From: Macrosoma leucophasiata
Taxonomy: Eukaryota > Arthropoda > Insecta > Lepidoptera > Hedylidae
Length of the DNA: 64,000 nt
Direction of reading: 5' to 3'
Assembly: GCA_036365455.1 (NCBI GenBank)
Contig: JAWQUS010000009.1
Location: 4,928,001 to 4,992,000 of the forward strand
Within the stretch, counting starts at the first letter, position 1. The number at the start of each line of letters is the position of its first letter. Positions 55,700 to 64,000 of this stretch are shown one piece after another. Below the pieces are notes generated by a model. The model made no database searches, had not been told where the DNA came from, and saw nothing but the letters and a program-made list of their open reading frames with translations. Both the position numbers and the translations under genes were made by a program.

Positions 55700-56384
55700 A
55701 TTTTTGTTCTCGTATTACTTTTTATTGAGTGACCCGATTGAATTTATTGAAGTTATATGCATTTGTTTTGAAAAATAAAATGCAGCTCGAAGAGTTAGAA
55801 AACTGGAGATTGGTTTTGATGCTTGATTTTTTGTGATAGGTAACTAAATTTTATTACTGAGTCTGAGAGATCATTTCAGTTTCTGTTTTCGGCGGTAAAA
55901 AGTGTTGTACAAAAGAAATTGTTTTAGTGTTATTCAGTCTAACATTACAACAGCAGATGAAAGATATGGTAATCGGGTGCCTTATAACCCTCTGCACTCA
56001 ATTCTCAGTCCATGACAGCGAGTACGCCGCCCCTTATCGCTAATTTTTATTTTTTTGTGTGTGACGTGTGTTCTTTACTTAACTTTATTTGATAATATAT
56101 TACGTAGGTATGTCAAATGTGGCAACCCTTCTGAGGTCACACAGTATCAGTCATAACAAAACGTATAACAAGCATTTATTCACGCCTCATTAAACAACGA
56201 TTACGCTGATAATTTATAGCCAGATACGACGACTTCCCTCGCCAACGATAAACTATAGTCGGATATGGTTATCGGTTTTATGTTTCAACAGCGATTGAAA
56301 CATTTTTGTCCGCGTCACACGCATTTATGAGCAGGAACTGAACAGGGTCCGTGTCATGACATTTTCTTACGATTAATATCTCTT
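55700..56384. other. No identified feature
   Basis: Nothing recognised. Confidence 0.3.
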
Positions 56385-57027
56385 CTAGTAGCTTGGAGTT
56401 TGGTAATGTGTTCGAAGTTGATCAGGCTCGCCACCTGTTATATGGGTCAAAACGTAACCGGCGAATAGTGGGTGTTTGCACGTTATGCATAGAGCAACAC
56501 CGGAGGGGAGCAACCATATGCAGGCCTATTCCCCTCTGTCAAAGTACAAGCCCAAATGGGCTTATACCTTTTGCATAGATGTTTAAATGTGTGCGTGAAA
56601 TTGTTTCTGTATTTTGTTAAAGCGAAGATGTGAGTTTCGTAGTAATAGACGATTTTTGTAGTGTCTGTGTGTGTGTGTCGCACGCATTTCCCCCGCAAAA
56701 AAACGACAGACTGTTTTGCATCGGTAACCCCTAGTTTGCACTAAAAACATTAAACATGATGATGTTTCGCAACTTGTCGCATAAAGTATGTATTGCGATT
56801 AATGTCTTGTTGGTGCTAGCGTTCGCACTGCTGTCAAACCGATCATTTTAACATGTTTTTATGTGAATGTTTCATCAATGCAAACTCACGGTAATAAACG
56901 CTATGGCTACTCCCCTCCAGTCCGCCGCGGCCGGTGGCCCGTGTTGCTCTATGATGTTTTGTCGCTTGAATGCTTGCATTTATCTCTGCCTACCCCTTCG
57001 GGGATTATAGGCGTGAAGTTACGTTAA
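56385..57027 (+). mobile_element. SINE B copy interrupted by a hAT-like MITE
   Basis: Left part (CTTGGAGTTTGGTAATGTG ... GGGTGTTTGCACG) and right part (CGCTTGAATGCTTGCATTTA ... CGTGAAGTTACG) join into one SINE B once 56488-56961 is removed. Confidence 0.8.
56488..56953. mobile_element. hAT-like MITE inserted in a SINE B
   Basis: 466 bp with inverted ends CATAGAGCAACAC / GTGTTGCTCTATG and inner GGAGGGGAG / CTCCCCTCC. The flanks ACGTTATG and ATGTTTTG match at six of eight positions, consistent with an aged 8-bp duplication. No transposase. Confidence 0.7.
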
Positions 57028-57055
57028 TATTTTGTTATTTTGGTAATAACGAACT

Positions 57056-57175
57056 TTGCAACTTCACGTCTGTATTGGTACATGTATAAATAAACATGTA
57101 TTCAAGCATACATAAAAAAATCGTGCTTCGTTTCACTAGGTACTTTTTGTCTGTTGTGAAAGGTGTCGAGCCTTT
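57056..57175 (-). repeat. SINE B, degenerate
   Basis: CAACTTCACGTCTGTATTGG and ATTCAAGCATACAT and GTGTCGAGCC keep the order of an inverted SINE B. Confidence 0.4.
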
Positions 57176-57845
57176 TATTTTGACTTACTTATGCGGCTCT
57201 TGAGGCCGTCTCAAGACGAGCCGTAAGTAGTAACTTGACTATTTCACTGGGCAATTGGCTAGAGCAAAGTGCTCTCAGCCTAAATAAATTTACACAACTG
57301 ACTAAGGGAGGTACGGATCCGGGGTCTCTGGATCTGCGGGTCCGATCTTCGTCTATGGCGTTGTCGGGGACACAAAATACACCTATTGAAATCTGCGCAT
57401 ACTACCAAGTTCCTAGACTGGCACTGACTGGAAAAATAAAAACAATTTATAAGCAAATTTAAGAAATTGAAACTTAGAGTCTCCATTACTGTATACGCCC
57501 TATAGATTTGTTTATAACAATGTGTACCTATGTGGGAAAAAATATTTTCACTCAATATATTATTATGAAAAGTTCAATCTTCATTCATCATTTCTGTCAA
57601 AGCAAGGAAACCTAGAACATGTCAAGGGAACTGATTTTTCTTTAATTTTTATTTAGTTAATATTTCAGCTCGCGTAACTAGTTAACCTTGGGATAATGGT
57701 TATTGAGATGTACCTTCTTATTATTATATTCAATGTCTTTTGAATGCATAAGTATGTAAAAGTTCAACACTCGATAACCTGGGAGTGACGCATTAGTTTA
57801 AGTAGCTAAACCTACTCCCTGATAATAGAGGTTTGGTAGATTTTG
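57176..57845. other. No identified gene
   Basis: Inverted pair GCGGCTCTTGAGGC / GTCTCAAGACGAGCCGTAAG at about 57190-57225. Nothing else. Confidence 0.35.
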
Positions 57846-58128
57846 GTAGAGCTCCAGTGACGGAGCTCGCGGGCGTAGGCACCACCGCATTACCTAATTT
57901 ACTTGCCGCTAAATGGTAGTGTTCAGCACTATCGTGTTCCGGTCAGGTGGTAATGTACGTCCCTGTAATTTCCGGCACAGAGGCATAACACCTTAGGCCT
58001 CAGGGGTGGTAACGCATCTGCATTTGGCCTTGGTCTTCATGTGGGTGTCTATAGGCTGCAGTCATCACTTAACATCAATGTGAACTGCATGCTTGTTTGC
58101 CACTTCCATAACATAAAAAAAAAAAAAA
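57846..58128 (+). mobile_element. Family A, full-length copy
   Basis: GGTAGAGCTCCAGTGACGGA GCTCGCGGGCGTAGGCA start, AACTGCATGCTTGTTTGCCA and an A14 tail. Confidence 0.85.
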
Positions 58129-58959
58129 TATATAATATGCTCACTTTAATAGTTCAAGGCTTCTAAGAATGCATTTTGCTTGTAGTTTTTACATAATAAT
58201 ATCACATCAATTAGAGAAATTTAATGCTCAAATATATTCCTTTCTTGGCGCAGATATCAATGTAGTGGTTGATTATATTATAATGCATAAAATACATTGG
58301 AAATCGTGATTGGCAATAGCATGAATGACAAGGACACTGGACTGAAAACTAATATAGTGGACACATCGGAAGAGTCCAATTTAGTAGATCGGATTTTGAA
58401 TAGCTAGTTGTTAAAGTTAAGTGAACCTTATATCTAAAATATTTATATTATCTAATCGGCAGGTAGGTAATATATACGCATATTTTTTAAATTCAATTTG
58501 AAGTTATCGCGTTGTCCTCTAAAAGTTCGTTTTGCTTTTAATTTATATTTTAATTTTGAAGCATTTAATGGCATGTAATTGCGATACCTAACACTCTTAC
58601 ACATTTTAATCTATTCACGCCTGACACCTTCATTGCATACGGACATAACTTCGACCAATTTGGTAACGCCAAGTGCGATTACTCTATGAGCAAATGTCAA
58701 ATACGCCATTCCAGGCTTTGAAGCCAATTTGAATTTATAAGTAACTCCATCGTCGGCAGCCTGTTTAACATTCGTCCAGTTAGAATTATTAAATACTGTC
58801 GCGTGTTAACTGAACACATGTGCATGTTTTCAACTATTTCACTTTTAGTGTAATGCTTATTTGGAAACGATGCGTTCTGCGACCATTTTTAGATTGATTT
58901 TGAAATGGCTAACAATGATATAGGATCATTGTAATAGGTATTTCTTGTGTCTTGTCATT
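58129..58959. other. No identified feature
   Basis: AT-rich unique-looking DNA. Confidence 0.3.
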
Positions 58960-59160
58960 TATAGTCGCTACACACGACCGGATTCGGTCTGGCGGACCGA
59001 CTCCGTCGACCAAACTCGCGCGAGCGGACCGCATCGGACCAAATCCGATGTCGCTACACACGACCAGATTTGGTTCGGAGCGTACCGAATCCGCTGTCCG
59101 ACACACGTCCAGATTTGGTACGGAGTCCGCTCCGTACCAAATCCGGACGTGTGTTACGAC
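58960..59160. repeat. GC-rich palindromic repeat
   Basis: GTCGCTACACACGACC occurs at 58965 and again at 59050; 59108-59145 is a near-perfect palindrome around GGAGTCCGCTCC (CCAGATTTGGTACGGAGTCC / GTACCAAATCCGG). The ends ATAGTCGCTACACACG and ACGTGTGTTACGACTAT are inverted with mismatches. Probably a MITE; all long frames over it are shadows of the repeat. Confidence 0.6.
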
Positions 59161-59258
59161 TATTATATTATTATACATTGATGTCATTTGTATGCATGTT
59201 TTGGATCGTAAATTTAGCAAAATATTCATTTTATAACAACAGTGTTGTTTGTTTCTAG

Positions 59259-59321
59259 GTGGATGCAGTTTGTGCCCACGCGCTCATTGAACGTCCGCGC
59301 CGCCTAGCCGCCACTGTAGTC
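59259..59321 (+). CDS. 63-bp microexon of a plus-strand host gene
   Basis: TGTTGTTTGTTTCTAG| precedes and |GTAAGTAAAT follows a 63-bp, roughly 60% GC block in AT-rich DNA. The length is a multiple of three and only one frame is open, reading VDAVCAHALIERPRRLAATV V; both other frames hit stops. Acceptor (pyrimidine tract plus TAG) and donor (GTAAGT) are both near consensus. No neighbouring exon is recognisable in the window, so its introns are at least several kb. I do not recognise the protein; a cassette exon that can be skipped without shifting frame is possible. Confidence 0.6.
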
Positions 59322-60434
59322 GTAAGTAAATATTTAATATTTTCATTTTATTATGTTAACAATTTTAAACAAATATAAATAAACAGTTTTCAATACCTAA
59401 ATTTTGTAATGTTATTTTACCTAAGTTTTCTATGCCTACCTACTATTTTTACTTAAATACCTACCGACCTAATTTTATCTAAACGGATGTTATTGTGATA
59501 CCTACTTGGGTTTGTTCAGTATGTGATGGCAGTCTTTCGGTATTTTGACGACTTTGGGATGAATCACATTTGAAATACGATTTTATCATACTTACGCAAC
59601 ATAGAAAGGTTAGTATGTCGTAGTAACGTCAAAACTCAATTTTGCAAAAAAACTCAAAACGCATATAAATTACATAAAAAAGAACCTCTGAATACATCAG
59701 CCGAGCAAGGAGCGCGTCATCTTTGATTGATGGACCACACACGTACCTATGCTATCAATGGATCCAGTTATCCTGCCAATCTAGACTCTAAATTGTTCGA
59801 CATTACGTTAAATATTGATTGGAAGATGCTGGCAAATCGTGGCCAACGTGATCGATGTGATGTCAATGCAAGCATGTTCTCATTATGTGTTTTGTTTATT
59901 AACGAAATAATCGGTGGTTTTTATTATCAATCTGTTTGATGGAGAAGCCTAGAATTGGGATCAATGATATAAGATGCCGGGTATAATCACGCAAGATGTA
60001 AATGGAATCGTCCTTGGCCAAATTCTTATCGGCGTTAAGATACAGTGGTGGTGGACGATGGTAGATTAACCTAGGTTGTCCTGGGTAATAGGTTAGCTTA
60101 AAACGTTATTTTTTGGCAAGACTTGATGGTGGGCCCGGGGCCCTAGACGGGGGGGGGAGGCAAACTTCCAACAAGCCCCGCAAGCCACACGCGATGGGTC
60201 GAGTAGGCAGCAGACCCACCTCGACTGTAGGCCAGTTTGACGCTGACTGTGTGTATCTCGAAGTGGTGGAGTTGGAAAAGTCTATACACCATAGAAATCT
60301 AGATAAGACAATATAAATAATATTTCTAAACTGGACACATAAGCAGCACCGAATTTGTCTACCCCAAAATTATTTCCTTCATCATTTTTGACCAGTTAAT
60401 TTCTATCACTCTAAAGATGCAAAAAATGTGATTT
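59322..60434. other. Probable intron, no further exon seen
   Basis: AT-rich. A GC-rich patch with G8 at 60125-60240 opens a short frame of low complexity that I do not accept as coding. Confidence 0.3.
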
Positions 60435-61040
60435 CCGTTCAGGAGTGCCAATGCTTTGGTGACCTCTAACTTTTATTTAGATGTCTATAAATTGCATTAT
60501 CCGCTACAGGTACAAACCCACACCAGCATTCAGACTGAGTTCGAAATTAAATAAGTATATTATGATTGCTCAAAAGTTTAAATAAAGAGAGTAGGTATGC
60601 AAATAAACATTTCTGTTGTACAATATTGTGGAAACAAATTCGATAAAACTTCCAAGGTGCAGCCTGCATCAGCACCCCAAAAACCTCGAAATTGATATCC
60701 ATATACGAGCGGCGAACGAATGGTTCGGCCGAACTGTGTGTGTTCAGGCATAGTTGTGGTGCGCTTGCCACGCCCACATTACCATTCCATCTTTATTTAT
60801 CTATTCCGTGCTGCAACCTATAGGCGTAGATCTATAAAAAAATAGAGGTTGAAATGTAGATGCGTTGCCATCCTGTGACCTCGGTTCTAAGGTCTCTGTG
60901 ATAGTCATATATACGTGTTACCGAACACTTATAGTGCTGAACACTTCTATTTGGCAGCAGATAGATTAGGTCATGCGAGGGCGTAGGCACCACCTACTCT
61001 CGGCCCTCGAGTTCCCACAGTGAAACTACCACCAGTAAAA
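60435..61040. repeat. Two diverged family A fragments, opposite orientation
   Basis: 60440-60510 (plus): CAGGAGTGCCAATGCTTTGG ... AGATGTCTATAAATTGCA. 60815-61040 (minus): AACCTATAGGCGTAGATCTA, AGTGCTGAACACTTCTATTT and CACTGTGAAACTACCACCAG T in reverse. The sequence between shows nothing else. Confidence 0.45.
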
Positions 61041-61084
61041 ATTCGAGTCGTGTAATTTAGTGCTTAGGTTCTTTTTATAGTATA

Positions 61085-61287
61085 CTAGCTGACTCGGCAA
61101 GGTTAGTATTGCCTCACAATGAAATAATGTGTCAAAGGTTTGATAGATACGGACTATTTGTATGGAGAATGAAATTGAGGTTTTTACTATTTCCCTTCAA
61201 TTTCTTTTCAAAATTAGCCAAATCGGTCCAGCCGTTCTCGAGTTTTAGCGATACTAACGAACAGCAATTGAATTTTATATATATAGA
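61085..61287 (-). mobile_element. Helitron-like non-autonomous repeat, type 2
   Basis: Minus strand: TCTATATATATAAAATTCAA TTGCTGTTCG start, CTCGAGAACGGCTGGACCGA block, GCCGAGTCAGCTAG end. Confidence 0.7.
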
Positions 61288-61864
61288 TATCTTTATCATT
61301 GAGTTGATAAACTTCACCGTTGTACGATTTGCTTTATTTATACGTATGAAATAAAGAGCTTAAGAGATCAATTTTATATAACGGATCAGAGTTAAAACCT
61401 TTTCTCGCATTCGCTCCCAACAATCAAATAAAGCCAAGCACCTAAACGCGGTGCCAACTCAAACCCCGTTGTCAACTGTAAAGCGCCTACAAAGACCGAA
61501 CCGAATCAACAGTTCCTTGAGTTACTGGATACTCCATTTGAATATTCAGTCTGTAACGATCGCCTAAATGGAGGACGCACTCCGGCCGCTTTCTCAAATT
61601 TCAATTTTATTCTCGCCTATAGGCGCCAGATATTTCGTAAACTTCACTATATCGGCGATCATAAAAACGTCTGAACTATTCTACTGCTAACAATAAAAGA
61701 CTAGTGGCGTTCATATTACAGTGGAAATATTTGTGTTCACTTGTAGGTATCTGGTAATACGACGGCGACATCGGGTATTATATTTCACAAGCATTTTGTT
61801 GAAGTGCTAATGCAGTTGGTCCTGTATGTCTGAGTCTTGAATCATTAAGATTTCTTGAATATTT
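61288..61864. other. No identified feature
   Basis: Nothing recognised. Confidence 0.3.
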
Positions 61865-62145
61865 ACTGGTGGAAGAGTGTCCAGTGACGGAGCTCGCGGG
61901 CGTAGGCACCACCGCATTACCTAATATACTTGCCGCTAAATGGTAGTGTTCAGCACTATCGTGTTCCGGTTAGGTGGTAATGTACGGCCTTGTAATTTCC
62001 GGCACAGAGGCATAACACCTTAGGCCTCAGGAGTGGTAACGCATCCCTATTTTGACCTTGATCTTTGTGTGGGTGTCTATTGGCTGCAGTCATCACTTAA
62101 CATCAATGTAAACTGCATACTTGTTTGCCACTTCCATTAGATAAA
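61865..62145 (+). mobile_element. Family A, full-length copy
   Basis: ACTGGTGGAAGAGTGTCCAG TGACGGAGCTCGCGGGCGTA start, CATACTTGTTTGCCACTTCC ATTAGATAAAAGAAAA end. Confidence 0.85.
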
Positions 62146-62249
62146 AGAAAATTAAGCGAATGTACCTGCTAGCTATTTATCCACCCGCCTTGAACCGAAA
62201 CATAAGCCACTGTTGTTTCCCCCCTCGACTACAATATAAAATATGGATA

Positions 62250-62560
62250 CAATGTGTCCCAGGGATAAGTGACCGCCCTGCGTTTTTCGAATATTTGGAC
62301 AAGATTAAGGATAATTACTCTTATATGGGACTTACCGGCTTTGGTTTTTTTAATTACTTTTTTTTGGTTTTTTAAATAAGAAAGATGTAAAAACTAAGGA
62401 AATGTCGTAAAAAAACTGCAGCACGTTTCGCGTATTTACTAGAAAATTAAAAATCATTAAAAAAACCAAAGCCGGTAAGTCCTATATAAGAGTAATTATC
62501 CTTAATTTTGTACAAATATTCTAAAAACGCCGGGCGGTCACTTATCCCTGGGACACATTG
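62250..62560. mobile_element. Foldback MITE with TA target duplication
   Basis: 311 bp with inverted arms of about 100 bp each (CAATGTGTCCCAGGGATAAG ... / ... CTTATCCCTGGGACACATTG), each including CTTACCGGCTTTGG / CCAAAGCCGGTAAG. TA flanks both ends (62248-62249, 62561-62562), as in Tc1/mariner-type MITEs. No transposase. Confidence 0.8.
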
Positions 62561-62562
62561 TA

Positions 62563-62775
62563 TACTAGCCTTTGACCGCGACGTTTTCATTCCCCCTCCC
62601 CCGTTATAATAAAATGTGACATGTATATCTGTGTGTATAGCGAAGTAAGTAGAGGTTGAATTTCAAGAAGTCCTTTCTTGGTGCACATTTTCATCATGAA
62701 AGGAACCTCTATACCAAATTTCAAGTCTCTAGGTACAGTGGTTTGCCTTTTATACATATATAATATAGAAGATTT
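62563..62775 (+). repeat. Fragment of a common lepidopteran repeat
   Basis: CTAGCCTTTGACCGCGACG, TATAATAAAATGTGACATGT and ACCAAATTTCAAGTCTCTAG form a known-looking repeat of unclear class; the ends are not defined. Confidence 0.45.
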
Positions 62776-62999
62776 TCACGCCTTCCCTTCATCCTCATTC
62801 GAGAATTAGGTATAGAGCGTGGATCGATAATAATTTCTGTCTTTGGCAACTTTCCAAGTTTTTCATCACCCTCTTTGAAGAAGAAGAAGAAGCACACATA
62901 CACACGTACACATACATGCCCATCAATTTCGAAGATGCTTTAGCCCGCTTTCTTACAAGACTCGACATTACGGAACTTCCCTCGTTCGACGTTCAACAA

Positions 63000-63360
63000 C
63001 GACTCTCATCATATCAGCCATAGGACGTCCACTGCTGAACATAGGCCTCTCCCAATGACCTCCATGTCGACCGATCAGAAGCGACGTGCATCCAGCGGGT
63101 ACCTGCAGCCTTGACCAGATCGTCGGTTCATCTTGCAGGTGGACGTCCTACGCTGCGCTTGCCGAAACGTGGTCTCTACTCGAGAACCTTCCTGCCCCAG
63201 CGGCTATCGGTTCTCCGAGCTATGTGCCCTGCCCATTGCCACTTCAGCTTAGAGATCTGCTTGGCTATGTCAGCGACTTTCGTTTCGCCTACGGATTTCT
63301 TCATTTTTGATTCGATCCAGTAGGGAAACGCCGAGCATAGCCCTCTCCATTGACCGCTGA
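63000..63360 (-). pseudogene. RTE-type LINE C-terminal remnant, a second RTE family
   Basis: On the minus strand the reading moves between frames: RIKNEEIRRR-like start, KVADIAKQISKLKWQWAGHI, ARRTDSRWGRKVLE, a TAG stop, then RPRFGKRSVGRPPARWTDDL, VKAAGTRWMHVASDRSTWRS and EAYVQQWTSYG. This is the C-terminal region that follows the RT of RTE/BovB-like LINEs (LKWQWAGH..RR, GRPP.RW.DD, W..L.EAY.QQW). It differs from the 34.5-kb family. At least one frameshift and one stop make it inactive. Confidence 0.7.
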
Positions 63361-63777
63361 GTGAGACAACGAATCTACAACTAGTAAAATATTCCTTCTA
63401 TGATTCACATATTGTGTCAAAACTTGACGCGAACTGTATATGAAATATAGGTTAGACATACAGGTGGCTTGTTAAAGTTGTAGAAAGTTCGTGACTCCGG
63501 AGGCATACGAAAAATCGTGCCCCGGCAAGGACGTTGTCTCCGGAGACGACAACTTTTGCTGATAATATACAAAGTTTTGCCCTCAAAGTTCCTTATTCAC
63601 GTTTTTGTGTTAAATCTTCAGTAAACAATAAGCGTAAGAACGCTATTAAGAACAATAGCAAGAACATAATATGCAATATACATATATATTATACAAGTTA
63701 AATTTATTTTCAAAGGCAACATCTGACAGTGTCGCCAAAATGGATACATATATTATAATGCTCGATATATAACTATA
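63361..63777. other. No identified feature
   Basis: AT-rich; nothing recognised before the minisatellite. Confidence 0.3.
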
Positions 63778-64000
63778 TAACGCTCGATGTCGGGACGCTC
63801 GACGTCGGGACGCGGGGCGTCGGGACGCTGGGCAACGGGACGCTGGGCGTCGGTACCGACGTCGAGCGTACTGACGCCCAGCGTCCCGACGACCAGCATC
63901 TCGACGCCCAGCGTCCCGACGCCCAGCGTTCCGACGCCCCGCGTCCCGACGTAGAGTGTCTCGACGCCCAGCGTCCCGACGCCCAGCGTCTCGACGTCGA
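63778..64000. repeat. 15-bp GC-rich minisatellite with an inversion centre
   Basis: Left of GGTACC (63852-63857) the unit is GGGACGCTGGGCGTC in about five copies; right of it the unit is the reverse complement, GACGCCCAGCGTCCC, in at least nine copies with variants, continuing past the window end. The block is about 65-70% GC against a low-GC background. Confidence 0.9.

Noticed and set aside
58909..59258. Several frames of 62-106 codons on both strands
   Set aside because: They are translations of the GC-rich palindromic repeat in different frames and repeat the same peptides.
60113..60316. 67-codon plus-strand frame over a G-rich tract
   Set aside because: Low-complexity Gly/Pro/Arg composition driven by the G8 run, no splice sites.
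63778..64000. CRISPR-like array
   Set aside because: Repeats are contiguous 15-mers without unique spacers, in a eukaryotic genome; it is a minisatellite.

Overview
This is a gene-poor, AT-rich piece of an insect nuclear genome, most likely from a moth or butterfly. I infer Lepidoptera from the repeat content: short non-autonomous Helitron-like elements (TC start, CTAG end), tRNA-derived SINEs, RTE and R4/Dong-like LINE remains, BEL/Pao LTR elements, and interspersed repeats of types I recognise from lepidopteran genomes. There are no bacterial-style operons, ribosome-binding sites or CRISPR arrays. The species cannot be named from the sequence alone.

The only long open frame (11576-16150, minus, 1524 aa) is the Gag-Pol of a BEL/Pao retrotransposon at 10974-16907. 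Its 391-bp LTRs differ at one position and it is flanked by a GAAGT target duplication. The frame is unbroken, yet the polymerase core of the reverse transcriptase, including the YxDD loop, is missing. The element therefore looks like a young internally deleted copy that would need enzyme supplied in trans. A second, different BEL-type element enters at the left edge (minus strand: 208-bp LTR, primer site and first Gag codons).

Host coding sequence is sparse. The best candidates are a 63-bp plus-strand microexon (59259-59321) and several minus-strand pieces: a first coding exon (1345-1690), a terminal exon (33911-34120), and weaker pieces at 7332-7610, 8413-8881 and 41635-41751. Most of the window would then be introns and intergenic DNA.

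The rest is a layered repeat landscape. Family A (about 280 bp, A-tailed) has about a dozen copies, two sites being head-to-head pairs. SINE B has about nine copies and SINE C two. Families D, E and F are unclassified. DNA-transposon-like MITEs include three hAT-like elements with 7-8 bp target duplications (1790-2206, 46240-47679, 56488-56953) and a TA-flanked foldback (62250-62560). Several are nested: the element at 46240-47679 holds a family D repeat and a SINE B, and the SINE B holds a 61-bp RTE tail with its own 11-bp duplication. A tRNA-like family with an unusual 9-nt anticodon loop occurs at 36.7 kb and as a perfect 110-bp inverted pair at 42.6-43.0 kb. The right edge runs into a 15-bp GC-rich minisatellite that flips orientation at a GGTACC centre.
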